The translations under genes and the position numbers were made by a program. 7,151 bases of DNA from Alphaproteobacteria bacterium (lineage in GTDB: Bacteria; Pseudomonadota; Alphaproteobacteria; Sphingomonadales; Emcibacteraceae): positions 24,855-32,005 of the forward strand of contig NVVY01000034.1 of NCBI GenBank assembly GCA_002749135.1, written 5' to 3'. Below, in pieces: positions 1 through 6,175 of this stretch (position 1 is the stretch's first letter; every line of letters begins with the position of its first letter). The notes below the pieces were generated by a model. That model saw only the letters and a program-made list of their open reading frames with translations, was not told the origin of the DNA and made no database searches.

Positions 1-103
1 GCCGCAAAAGCAACAAGTCGACCCCGCGAAAATTCTAAATTTTCACATTGATTTCATAGCCGCCACGCAGTATATCTTCGGCAACGGTATTGTATTTCAA
101 TGC
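1..103. other. Sequence upstream of tRNA-Pro, no gene called
   Basis: This stretch holds no gene I can support. On the minus strand a frame of about 23 codons ends in TAG near position 35 (reading ...GGYEINVKI-stop) and looks mildly protein-like, but it would have to begin inside the tRNA. On the plus strand one frame ends in TGA at 49-51 and could be the tail of a gene lying to the left. The tRNA promoter presumably lies here, but no convincing -35/-10 pair stands out. Confidence 0.4.
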
Positions 104-180
<77 letters not shown>

Positions 181-185
181 AATAA

Positions 186-219
186 AATCCCGTTAATTCA
201 ATGAGTTAACGGGATTTTT
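186..219 (+). terminator. Rho-independent terminator of tRNA-Pro
   Basis: A perfect 11-bp stem (186-196 pairing with 206-216, AATCCCGTTAA/TTAACGGGATT) has a 9-nt loop and is followed by a short T run (215-219). It starts 6 nt after the tRNA CCA end and fits termination of the tRNA transcript. Because the stem is symmetric and A-rich on its left side, it could also act on minus-strand transcription. Confidence 0.85.
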
Positions 220-241
220 CTTATTCGGAATTTAGGCGTTT

Positions 242-391
242 TCACGTTTCTTGGGTGCAACTTGGGTGCAAATCAAAATTTACATTTTCTTCTAATTCGA
301 GGAAATAAGCGTTAAGCCCTTGAATTACTGTACTTTCTCCGTCTGGGATGTATTGAGCGTATCCTTCGGTAATTTCAAGACTTCCAGAGGC
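242..391 (-). pseudogene. Tyrosine-type phage integrase, C-terminal remnant
   Basis: Read on the minus strand, this frame gives 49 codons and a TGA stop. It matches the end of the catalytic domain of tyrosine recombinases: SLEITEGYAQYIPD corresponds to the segment carrying the catalytic tyrosine after the LGH box (pattern S-x-x-I/T-T-x-x-Y-A). It is followed by a helix ending AYFLELEE and a short polar tail. The LGH box that should come just before it is absent. Further upstream the frame stays open with VPLHQ (a phrase such integrases often have before the LGH box), then loses resemblance. The start, the Arg-box and most of the protein are missing. Its 3' end points at the tRNA-Pro 3' end, the usual layout for an element integrated into a tRNA. 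I see this from conserved wording only. A full integrase family cannot be assigned. Confidence 0.65.
250..271. repeat. Tandem 11-bp direct repeat (CTTGGGTGCAA x2)
   Basis: Two perfect adjacent copies of CTTGGGTGCAA lie at 250-260 and 261-271, inside the last codons of the integrase remnant and 70-90 bp from the tRNA end. Short tandem repeats at this location next to an integration site are typical of arm-type integrase-binding sites. That role is inferred. Confidence 0.7.
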
Positions 392-424
392 CTGGTGTAA
401 GGGGACACTTGTTATTGCAGTAAC

Positions 425-469
425 GGGATATGGGGGGATTATGTGGGATATCGTGGGATGTTATTGGAT
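425..469. repeat. GGGAT iterons phased at exactly 10 bp
   Basis: GGGAT occurs at 425, 435, 445 and 455, with a degenerate TGGAT at 465. Every step is exactly 10 bp, close to one helical turn, and the intervening bases vary. Such phasing puts all copies on one face of the DNA and suggests a cooperative protein-binding array (operator, partition site or transposase end site). It is not a codon-based repeat, because 10 is not a multiple of 3. It lies between the integrase remnant and the 3' end of the S24 gene. Confidence 0.65.
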
Positions 470-471
470 TT

Positions 472-590
472 AAAGGGCTTTTTAGGGGCTGTTTAAATAA
501 GTGAAAAAATTTTGGTTTTTGCAGTAGATGTTATTTTTCGGGTTTTCCGTCACTTGAATTTGCAGTGCATCGTCACCGGCAATGTGCTGA
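472..590. other. Intergenic DNA 3' of the S24 gene
   Basis: This is a T-rich stretch between the GGGAT array and the stop codon of the S24 gene. I find no open frame of note, no RNA gene and no clear hairpin-plus-T-run terminator for the minus-strand gene. Confidence 0.4.
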
Positions 591-935
591 TCATAAGGTT
601 CTGCTGGCCCATATTACTCTGCCGACAACTTTGATGTTGTTCAGGTCTTTTTCGCGGATGTGGATTTTGTCGTAGGCGGGGTTATCGCTTTTGACGATCA
701 GGCCACCGCTCATGTCCAGCTGTAGGCGTTTTACGATAAGATGATCATCCAAGCGGACAACGTAGATTCCTTCGCGGGGAATCAGTTTTCCGGGGGCAAG
801 CCCCATGTTGATGGTAAAGCGGTTCCCATTTTTTTCCTTGTAACTGAACATATCAAGCAGGAGGGTTTCGCCGTCACGTATGGTTGGTTCCATGCTATCG
901 CCTTCTGCGGCTTGGCTATAGGCGTCAATATCCAT
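591..935 (-). CDS. Stand-alone S24 (LexA/CI C-terminal) domain protein
   Basis: This 114-residue protein consists almost entirely of the peptidase S24 fold of LexA, UmuD and phage CI repressors. The nucleophile motif GDSMEPTIRDGE places Ser14, and YVVRLDDHLIVKRLQ places the general-base Lys69, so the catalytic dyad is intact. The C-terminus (VVGRVIWASR) is the usual last strand. There is no helix-turn-helix domain and no linker with an Ala-Gly cleavage site before the serine, so self-cleavage of the kind seen in LexA has nothing to cut. The ATG is preceded by GGGAGG only 3 nt away. The frame stays open upstream into the antisense of the next gene, without a better start. It is divergent from the ParB-like gene with a 43-bp gap, where a Mu-like or lambdoid phage would have its repressor. 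It is most likely a repressor that has lost its DNA-binding half, or a partner for a separate DNA-binding protein. Confidence 0.85.
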   Translation of the reverse strand: MDIDAYSQAAEGDSMEPTIRDGETLLLDMFSYKEKNGNRFTINMGLAPGKLIPREGIYVVRLDDHLIVKRLQLDMSGGLIVKSDNPAYDKIHIREKDLNNIKVVGRVIWASRTL

Positions 936-978
936 TTTCCTCCCTTTCGGAGAATCGTCACAAGAGAGGGAATTATAA

Positions 979-1773
979 ATGAAAAAGCCTGAATATAAAG
1001 ACCTGTTTATTGCCGAGATCGACTGTGAAGGTAGATTGCGGGGTTTAAGTCCGGCCCATGTTGAAGTATTGGCCCATAGTATCGAAGAACATGGGCAACA
1101 GACACCGGTTCTGGTCAGAAAAAACGGCAGTGGTCAGGGTTTTAAGCTGATGGCCGGAGCGCACCGGATCAAGGCAATGCTGTCGGTGGAAAGGCAGATA
1201 GTTTCTGCCAAGATTTACAGCAATATTTCCGACACGGAAGCCCGGCTGATCGAGATTGATGAAAATCTGTTTCGTCATGAGTTAAACGCACTGGACCGGG
1301 CGGTTTTTCTGGCGGAACGAAAAGCCATTTATGAGGAGATGTATCCCGAAACAAAAGCGGGTGTGGCAGGTGGAAAGGCCACGAAGTCAACAAACGAAAT
1401 GTTTTCGTTTGTTGAGGAGACAGCGAAAAAACTGGGCCTGTCCGGGCGATCCATTGAACGGGCGGTGCGGATTGCCACCAAGATCAGTCCCGAGATGCGC
1501 AAGCGGTTGAGTGATGCCGGATATATCAAGGAAGGGGAGCTTTATAATTTAAGCCAGCAGAAGCAAGATATTCATGGTCAGATTATTGACCTGATATTAG
1601 CCCCGGATAGCGGGCTGAATGTAAAATCAGCGGCGGACCAGATTACAGGCAAGCAGAAGAACTCGCCTGATGACACATATAAGCAATATCACAAGTTGAT
1701 GGATGTCTGGTCGAGAACCGAGACCAAGGCCCAAAAATTATTTCTTGAATTTTTGAAGGGACAACCATCATGA
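979..1773 (+). CDS. ParB/KorB-like DNA-binding protein
   Basis: This 264-residue protein has the ParB N-terminal fold at about residues 8-115. It includes LAHSIEEHGQQTPVLVR, the box with GAHR at 60-63 (the usual GxRR/GEHR position that contacts nucleotide in ParB-type proteins), and the acidic stretch IDENLFRHELNALDRA. A helix-turn-helix of KorB type follows at about 143-175 (TAKKLGLSGRSIERAVRIA). The C-terminal part is polar and shows no clear dimerisation motif. No ParA gene is adjacent, so classical plasmid partition is unlikely. ParB-like genes of this size occur in early operons of Mu-like phages of Alphaproteobacteria, just before the transposase gene (from general knowledge), which fits the next gene here. 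The start is supported by AGAGGGA 8 nt upstream. The stop overlaps the next start as ATGA, indicating translational coupling. Confidence 0.88.
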   Translation: MKKPEYKDLFIAEIDCEGRLRGLSPAHVEVLAHSIEEHGQQTPVLVRKNGSGQGFKLMAGAHRIKAMLSVERQIVSAKIYSNISDTEARLIEIDENLFRHELNALDRAVFLAERKAIYEEMYPETKAGVAGGKATKSTNEMFSFVEETAKKLGLSGRSIERAVRIATKISPEMRKRLSDAGYIKEGELYNLSQQKQDIHGQIIDLILAPDSGLNVKSAADQITGKQKNSPDDTYKQYHKLMDVWSRTETKAQKLFLEFLKGQPS

Positions 1774-2021
1774 AAAACGCCCCGGAAATGCCGTTAAATA
1801 TCGAAAATTCATCCCTTGAGATGCAAGAGTTTTACACTGCTGCCGAAATTGCCAACCTGAAATTGCCGATGGTTCCAACGACGAAGCGTGGCGTCAATAA
1901 AATGTCGGATGATAACAACTGGCATGACCGGAAAAATATGGCCGGTGCGTCATTGGTACGGCGTATGTATGTATTAATCGAAAAGAGAGGGCAGTCCGAT
2001 GAGCAAAGCCAGAGCACGTGA
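1770..2021 (+). CDS. Mu-type transposase N-terminal DNA-binding domain protein (truncated?)
   Basis: This 83-residue protein contains EFYTAAEIANLKLPMVPTTK-RGVNKMSDDNNWHDR at about residues 20-54. That matches the start of phage MuA (WVSPKECANL...LPKTSAGV...GWQNR), the winged-helix DNA-binding domain shared by MuA and the Mu repressor. The matched positions are the aromatic start, the A-E-x-A-N-L helix, the L-P-x-T turn, and the G-V...W-x-x-R end. The following glycine-rich wing of MuA is not recognisable, and the protein ends after a charged tail instead of continuing for several hundred residues with the DDE catalytic domain. Translation starts in an ATGA overlap with the ParB-like gene, behind AAGGGA. 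The end overlaps the next gene by 23 bp. It may be a MuA gene reduced by an internal deletion, or a small independent regulator using the same fold. Confidence 0.7.
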   Translation: MKNAPEMPLNIENSSLEMQEFYTAAEIANLKLPMVPTTKRGVNKMSDDNNWHDRKNMAGASLVRRMYVLIEKRGQSDEQSQST

Positions 2022-2208
2022 GCGCAAGAAAAAAAGATTAGCCCGAGCGCATGAGACAGGCGCAGGCACTATCCCCGCTACCGTCGCAGAGCAGAAACAT
2101 AATACGGGAAAATTTAACGCTCAATTAAACAAAGGCGGCAAAGGCGGGGGCGGTAAGAACATTCCCAACTTGGCAGCCTCTAGCCGCGGTGCTGCGCGGT
2201 CTGGCTAA
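1999..2208 (+). CDS. Small, very basic hypothetical protein
   Basis: This 69-residue protein has no family I can name with confidence. The first 17 residues are extremely basic (KARARERKKKRLARA). The middle holds a short T/A/E segment. The C-terminal part is glycine- and lysine-rich (GGKGGGGK), ending AASSRGAARSG. There are no membrane segments and no cysteines. The composition suggests a nucleic-acid-associated or disordered protein. A good ribosome-binding site (GAGAGGG, about 9 nt upstream) and a start inside the end of the preceding gene support translation as the last gene of the operon. Small proteins with an MSKARAR start and a basic C-terminus recur in alphaproteobacterial accessory regions, but I cannot give a function. 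Confidence 0.6.
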   Translation: MSKARARERKKKRLARAHETGAGTIPATVAEQKHNTGKFNAQLNKGGKGGGGKNIPNLAASSRGAARSG

Positions 2209-2248
2209 GGCACGAACGCCGTCACGCATTATCCCGCTTACTTTTTTC

Positions 2249-2280
2249 CAAAAACCCCGTAATCTACCACAGGTTACAGG
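2249..2280 (-). terminator. Probable terminator of the TonB-dependent receptor gene
   Basis: Read on the minus strand, CCTGTAA and TTACGGG (2274-2280 with 2256-2262) form a 7-bp stem with one G-T pair and an 11-nt loop. It is followed by G and a run of five T (2250-2254). It lies about 20 bp after the receptor stop codon. The stem is modest, so confidence is moderate. Confidence 0.5.
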
Positions 2281-2299
2281 CGGTAATTTTTGTGATATA

Positions 2300-4882
2300 C
2301 TAAAACTTAAAGCTCAACTCTACACCATAGTGCCGTTGTGAGCCGGGGTGGTTAAAGGAACCACCGAATTCTGGTGCTGGTATCACCTCTTCGAGATATT
2401 TTTCATCTGTCAGATTTGAGACAAAACCCATCAGGGACCAGTTTTTGCCTACAAAACCACCGCGTAAATTCACGGTGTAATATGAATCACGCCGTGCGTT
2501 TGAGAAATCAGCGGTCCCCAGGCCACCGGCACCGGTGCCAAATCCGAGTTCAAATAGAGGCTGGAAAATAGTTGGTCGCTGACCTTTCTGCACGGTATGG
2601 AACCAGGTTTGCCCAATAAACTGTGCATCCACGCGCGCGACGAAATTAATATTGTCGGTGACCGGGTAATCAAAATCACTGCCTATATTGATTGTGTAAT
2701 CAGGGGTATAGGGCGATTTGTTGCCGACGGTGTCAATACGTGAACTATTGGCTTTAATCTCGCTGTCGGTATAATTTGCGCCACCGAAAACCCTGAAATG
2801 TTCGCTCAGATGTCCGGTGAAACCAAATTCGAGGCCATAAATATCAACTGTGTCAATGTTGGAAACCACTCGCAGTAGGCCAAATGAGCCAACAAAGAAT
2901 TCAAAGAACTGCATATCTGTCACCCGGGTATAATATCCCGCGCCATTCATCTGTAGGCGACCATCAAAGAATTGTGCATTGAAACCCAGCTCAAAAGCAC
3001 TTGAGGTTTCCTTCTCAAAATCATCCGTGATCACCGGAAGCGGTACCCCGAGATCATCGGCAAAAAATATCCCAATGCCACCATTGATAAAGCCATTGAT
3101 AAAGCCATCAATAGTCGCCTGACTACCGGAATTGTTGAAACCTCCCGCTTTAAAACCAACGCCCCAACTGGCAAAAACGGTTACGTCGTCTGTGGCGTCC
3201 CAGGTTATGGCAACCTTTGGCTCCAACTGGGAAAAAGTTCTTTCCTTGTCTGGTATGCTGCCAATGGTAGTAAGGTCGAAGCTCAATCCGGGATTCAGGG
3301 GATCGTTAAACGTACCATCGCCATTCAAATCAATGACCGATTGTCTGACATCGTTCGGTATCAGGCTGGAGACTCCGCGTTTTTCAGTATCAAACCGCAG
3401 GGCCAGTGAAAGCTCAACATCATTGGTAACATCATATTCAAGTTGGGCAAAAACCGCAAAAACCTGACTGTCAAAATCATCATAAGTCAGTGAGGCCGTG
3501 GCATTAGGGCCGGTTTCTTGAAACAACCCCCGTATGGGAGCATTGCCGCTGTCACGATTTAACGATACCCCGACCTGACGGTCAATATCCAGAAAATAAA
3601 CGCCGGCCATCCACCTTAAATCTCCATCACCAGAAGACGCCAGTCGAAGTTCCGCGCTGATATCACGTTGATCACGTTGTTGTTCCTGAATACCATCACA
3701 TGTGGTTGGGGTATAGGCGCCCAAAAATGACCCATTTATAGGGTCAAAAATCACACCAACCGGCGAAGTACCAATAAATTGCGGGCCGAGCAAGGCCTGT
3801 CCAGCAGCATTAAGGTCAGTGACTGATTGTTGACAGGCAGCATCACCATTAAAGAAACCAAAAGCCGCTGACGTTCCGTCTGAAATCAAATTATTTTTGA
3901 TGTCACTATATAGTACCCAGCCAGTGAGGGTCATTCCCTCCATATCATAGTCAAATTTGGTGGAATATTCGAAAGATTTCTGATCATTGTCGGATATGAC
4001 GTTCGCTTGAAACAGAAAGTCAAAGTCGTTAACGTCCTGAAATGCAGACGGGGTTGCCAATGCCTCGGCAAAAACCGGCAGATTAAATGTTGAGTTAAAA
4101 GTGATTGATGACGCGTCAACCTCACCATAACGAATTTTCATATCAATGCTAAGGTTTTCGCTGGCTTCTATGATCAAGCGCCCATTGATATTATAGCCTT
4201 CATAGGCATCGACAATGGGGGCGTTATTCTGAAAGCTGTTACGATAGAAACCATCAGATTTACGCCAGTCAGCAGATATGCGGCCAAAAACTTTGTCTTC
4301 TATTATTGGGCCGGAAACCGATCCTTTAATGAGATATGTGTTATCTTTTGAAAAGCTAACCGTGCCCGTCCCCTCAATATTCTCATTTGGAGCAGAGGTC
4401 GTAACAAGGATCGCCCCAGCAGCGGCATTGCGCCCATAAATAGCCCCCTGTGGTCCTTTGAAAATTTCGATCTGTTGTAAATTGGTATATTCGCGGTTAA
4501 AGGCGGCCGGATTGGTGTAAAGTACACCATCAACTATATAGGCGAAGCTATTCTCCGCATCGCGGGTACCGTTTAACCCACGGATATTAACTTGAGTATC
4601 ACCGACCTCAGCAGCATCAACCATGGTTACACCGGGAGTAAGGGCAATGAAATCTGCCGCGCGCTGGACACCAGCACGTTCAAGAGTTGTTTTGGTAAGC
4701 GCAGTAACTGTACCGGGAATATCCTGAAGGCTTTCCGACCTGCGCCGGGCTGTTACCACTATTTCTTCCAGTGCAAAGGCCGTATCCTGTTTCTGCGCGC
4801 GGGCCATATTTGGGATCGCCGCAGAAGCTGTAACAGCGGCGACTGATGTCATACATATTTTTATAAAGATCGAATTTTTCAT
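2300..4882 (-). CDS. TonB-dependent outer-membrane receptor
   Basis: This complete 860-residue receptor would import a ligand across the outer membrane using TonB/ExbBD energy. Residues 1-29 are a signal peptide (basic start, hydrophobic core, ARA before the cleavage site). The TonB box LEEIVVTA is at 38-45. The plug domain spans about 50-165 and includes VNIRGLNGTRD, the YIVDGV segment and FKGPQGAIYGRNAAAGAI, all diagnostic of the family. The remainder is the 22-strand barrel, ending NLTDEKYL...PGSQRHYGVELSFKF with the terminal phenylalanine recognised by the BAM machinery. The start has AGAGGG upstream. No N-terminal signalling extension is present, so it is not a FecA-type transducer. The ligand cannot be read from the sequence. 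Receptors of this make-up import siderophores, sugars, vitamin-like compounds or aromatic compounds. The adjacent GST-like gene hints weakly at a small organic substrate. A 12-bp in-frame tandem duplication lies at 3081-3104. Confidence 0.96.
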   Translation of the reverse strand: MKNSIFIKICMTSVAAVTASAAIPNMARAQKQDTAFALEEIVVTARRRSESLQDIPGTVTALTKTTLERAGVQRAADFIALTPGVTMVDAAEVGDTQVNIRGLNGTRDAENSFAYIVDGVLYTNPAAFNREYTNLQQIEIFKGPQGAIYGRNAAAGAILVTTSAPNENIEGTGTVSFSKDNTYLIKGSVSGPIIEDKVFGRISADWRKSDGFYRNSFQNNAPIVDAYEGYNINGRLIIEASENLSIDMKIRYGEVDASSITFNSTFNLPVFAEALATPSAFQDVNDFDFLFQANVISDNDQKSFEYSTKFDYDMEGMTLTGWVLYSDIKNNLISDGTSAAFGFFNGDAACQQSVTDLNAAGQALLGPQFIGTSPVGVIFDPINGSFLGAYTPTTCDGIQEQQRDQRDISAELRLASSGDGDLRWMAGVYFLDIDRQVGVSLNRDSGNAPIRGLFQETGPNATASLTYDDFDSQVFAVFAQLEYDVTNDVELSLALRFDTEKRGVSSLIPNDVRQSVIDLNGDGTFNDPLNPGLSFDLTTIGSIPDKERTFSQLEPKVAITWDATDDVTVFASWGVGFKAGGFNNSGSQATIDGFINGFINGGIGIFFADDLGVPLPVITDDFEKETSSAFELGFNAQFFDGRLQMNGAGYYTRVTDMQFFEFFVGSFGLLRVVSNIDTVDIYGLEFGFTGHLSEHFRVFGGANYTDSEIKANSSRIDTVGNKSPYTPDYTINIGSDFDYPVTDNINFVARVDAQFIGQTWFHTVQKGQRPTIFQPLFELGFGTGAGGLGTADFSNARRDSYYTVNLRGGFVGKNWSLMGFVSNLTDEKYLEEVIPAPEFGGSFNHPGSQRHYGVELSFKF
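3081..3104. repeat. 12-bp in-frame tandem duplication inside the receptor gene
   Basis: CCATTGATAAAG is present twice in a row (3081-3092 and 3093-3104). On the coding (minus) strand it doubles a four-residue unit, giving GFINGFINGG. The repeat keeps the frame and probably sits in a surface-exposed loop of the barrel. Confidence 0.85.
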
Positions 4883-5139
4883 TATTGTTCCCTCTGTTTA
4901 TTTTACCCTTAATTATTTTGAATTTTCTAGAATGTAGAAAGTAAGGGTCAAAATATTAATTCTGCATTTTTTCTAAAAATTCAACAATGCATTTTATGTT
5001 TAAAATTAAATTAAGTATAATGATATGAGTTTATAGCTTATTGACCCGAAACAATCAAACATATAGAAATAAGAGCAATTTTTTATGGAATAAATGTGCT
5101 AAAAGGCAACTTAAGATTTGGATTTCTAACTTAACCAAA
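4883..5139. other. AT-rich intergenic region upstream of the receptor
   Basis: This 257-bp gap separates the receptor start from the stop of the GST-like gene. It is strongly AT-rich and holds no gene. It contains the likely receptor promoter and a palindrome (separate entry), a direct repeat TGCATTTT at 4963-4970 and 4988-4995, and a small TTAAG/CTTAA inverted repeat just after the GST stop (about 5111-5134). That repeat has no T run, so I do not call it a terminator. Confidence 0.5.
4905..4954 (-). promoter_or_regulatory. Candidate promoter and operator of the receptor gene
   Basis: On the minus strand TTGACC (about 4945-4950) is followed after 16 bp by TAGAAA (4924-4929 on the plus strand), a passable -35/-10 pair about 40 bp before the receptor start. 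The -10 is one half of a perfect palindrome TTTCTA-GAATG-TAGAAA (4924-4940). An outer inverted repeat ACCCTTA/TAAGGGT (4905-4911 with 4942-4948) surrounds it off-centre. A repressor binding the palindrome would block the promoter. The binding protein is unknown. Confidence 0.4.
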
Positions 5140-5865
5140 TTAGTTGACTAAAGGGGAACGCCACAGGAATAATTTACCTTGGTCTTTCCATCTGCGTGTT
5201 TCTTTATCTGCAATTGCATCACATTCTGGAAAGTTCGTTTCAAAGAGAGACTGTTTCCCCAGTAAATTATTTTCGTCCAGATTGATTTTTTTAGGGCGAC
5301 ATTCCCCTATATTAGCCATCCGCTGATACCATGGTGCTAATAAAGCATCACATTCCAATATGGTCATGTCTCGCCCGTGTTTTTTCAGGGCCCAAAGAGG
5401 GGCGTAGCTATGAATATCCGCCAGACCCGGGAGACTTCCTTGTAAAAAATGGCGGCCATCAATTATTTGCCTTGAAATAATAGTGCAATATTTTTTAAAT
5501 AAACCATCATCCTGATTGTCTCTGAGAACCCGGAAAAACTCACTACTCCACCATGCAAGAGCCAAAGGCATGCCACAATTTCCATTTGGAAAGAAAGTTG
5601 GCGTGGCTTTGAGTTGTTCGAGTGCAATTATGGAGACGAATGACCCCACAAAAAAACACCGACCAATCTGCATAACCGGTTGTCCTTCATCGCCGCCAGG
5701 TAAATTAGCGAGCTCATGCTGTTCGACGAGATTAAAAGACCATGGGAGTTTTTTTAGAGCTAAAATGCGATCTAACCGCTGGTGGTCCGGATCTGTGCCA
5801 GTACTATGGAGAATTATTTCAAAATTTACATTGTCATTATTTGAAATGTTGGGCAAAACACTCAT
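5140..5865 (-). CDS. Divergent glutathione S-transferase-like protein
   Basis: This 241-residue cytoplasmic protein has the two-domain GST layout. The thioredoxin-like domain is at about 15-93: first strand FEIILH, GQPVMQIG with the cis-proline Pro63, then CFFVGSFVSIIALEQL. The helical domain follows: GMPLALAWWSSEFF near 97-110, then DGRHFLQGSLPGLADIHSYAPLW, the conserved folding motif. GSTs normally carry an acidic residue before Ser in the segment after the cis-proline strand (E/D-S, binding the glutamyl part of glutathione). Here it is Gly74-Ser75. Relatives I recall with the same wording have a longer stretch between the WSSEFF helix and DGRHFL, so this copy seems shortened. The ATG start has only a weak ribosome-binding site. 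A TATAAT lies about 75 bp upstream. Glutathione binding and enzyme activity are doubtful. The family and fold are fairly safe. Confidence 0.8.
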   Translation of the reverse strand: MSVLPNISNNDNVNFEIILHSTGTDPDHQRLDRILALKKLPWSFNLVEQHELANLPGGDEGQPVMQIGRCFFVGSFVSIIALEQLKATPTFFPNGNCGMPLALAWWSSEFFRVLRDNQDDGLFKKYCTIISRQIIDGRHFLQGSLPGLADIHSYAPLWALKKHGRDMTILECDALLAPWYQRMANIGECRPKKINLDENNLLGKQSLFETNFPECDAIADKETRRWKDQGKLFLWRSPLVN

Positions 5866-5939
5866 TAATTATGTCCAATCTTTATTCACCCAGCCGCATA
5901 GTGATTACATAAACCGATAACACATAAGCTATAGACCGC

Positions 5940-5945
5940 ATTATA
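5940..5945 (-). promoter_or_regulatory. Candidate -10 element for the GST-like gene
   Basis: A consensus TATAAT on the minus strand lies about 75 bp upstream of the GST-like start. The only -35-like sequence (CTGACT) sits at a long spacing of about 19-20 bp, so the promoter is tentative. Confidence 0.3.
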
Positions 5946-6175
5946 ACATAACCTCTCTGAATTTTAGTCAGAAAACAGAAAACCTATGGTTTTTCCACAA
6001 TTATATATCTTTAATTATTGTGCTATAATGAAAAAACTTGCATTACTTAACTCAAAAACCCCCTCATAAGCACCATGCTGAGCCGAGCTTAGGAAACTTA
6101 TAAAACTATTGGTAATTATTTAAATTTCTCTCTATAAATCAATGAGTTACAATTTTTATAAATTTAAAAAATACC

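Noticed and set aside
395..408. GTGT-AAGGGG-ACAC mini-palindrome as a recombination core
   Set aside because: The arms are only 4 bp and there is no second copy in the window.
741..992. Plus-strand open frame of 83 codons across the S24 gene start
   Set aside because: It lies antisense to the S24 protein, whose conserved catalytic motifs fix the real coding strand. Its sequence shows no family features.
1045..1529. Minus-strand open frames opposite the ParB-like gene
   Set aside because: They are mirror frames of a well-supported gene with no motifs or ribosome-binding sites.
3132..3467. Plus-strand open frame of 111 codons within the receptor gene
   Set aside because: It is antisense to a barrel segment of a complete TonB-dependent receptor and its composition is not protein-like.
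5516..5920. Plus-strand open frame of 134 codons opposite the GST-like gene
   Set aside because: It is antisense to the conserved GST-type motifs, and no domain is recognisable.
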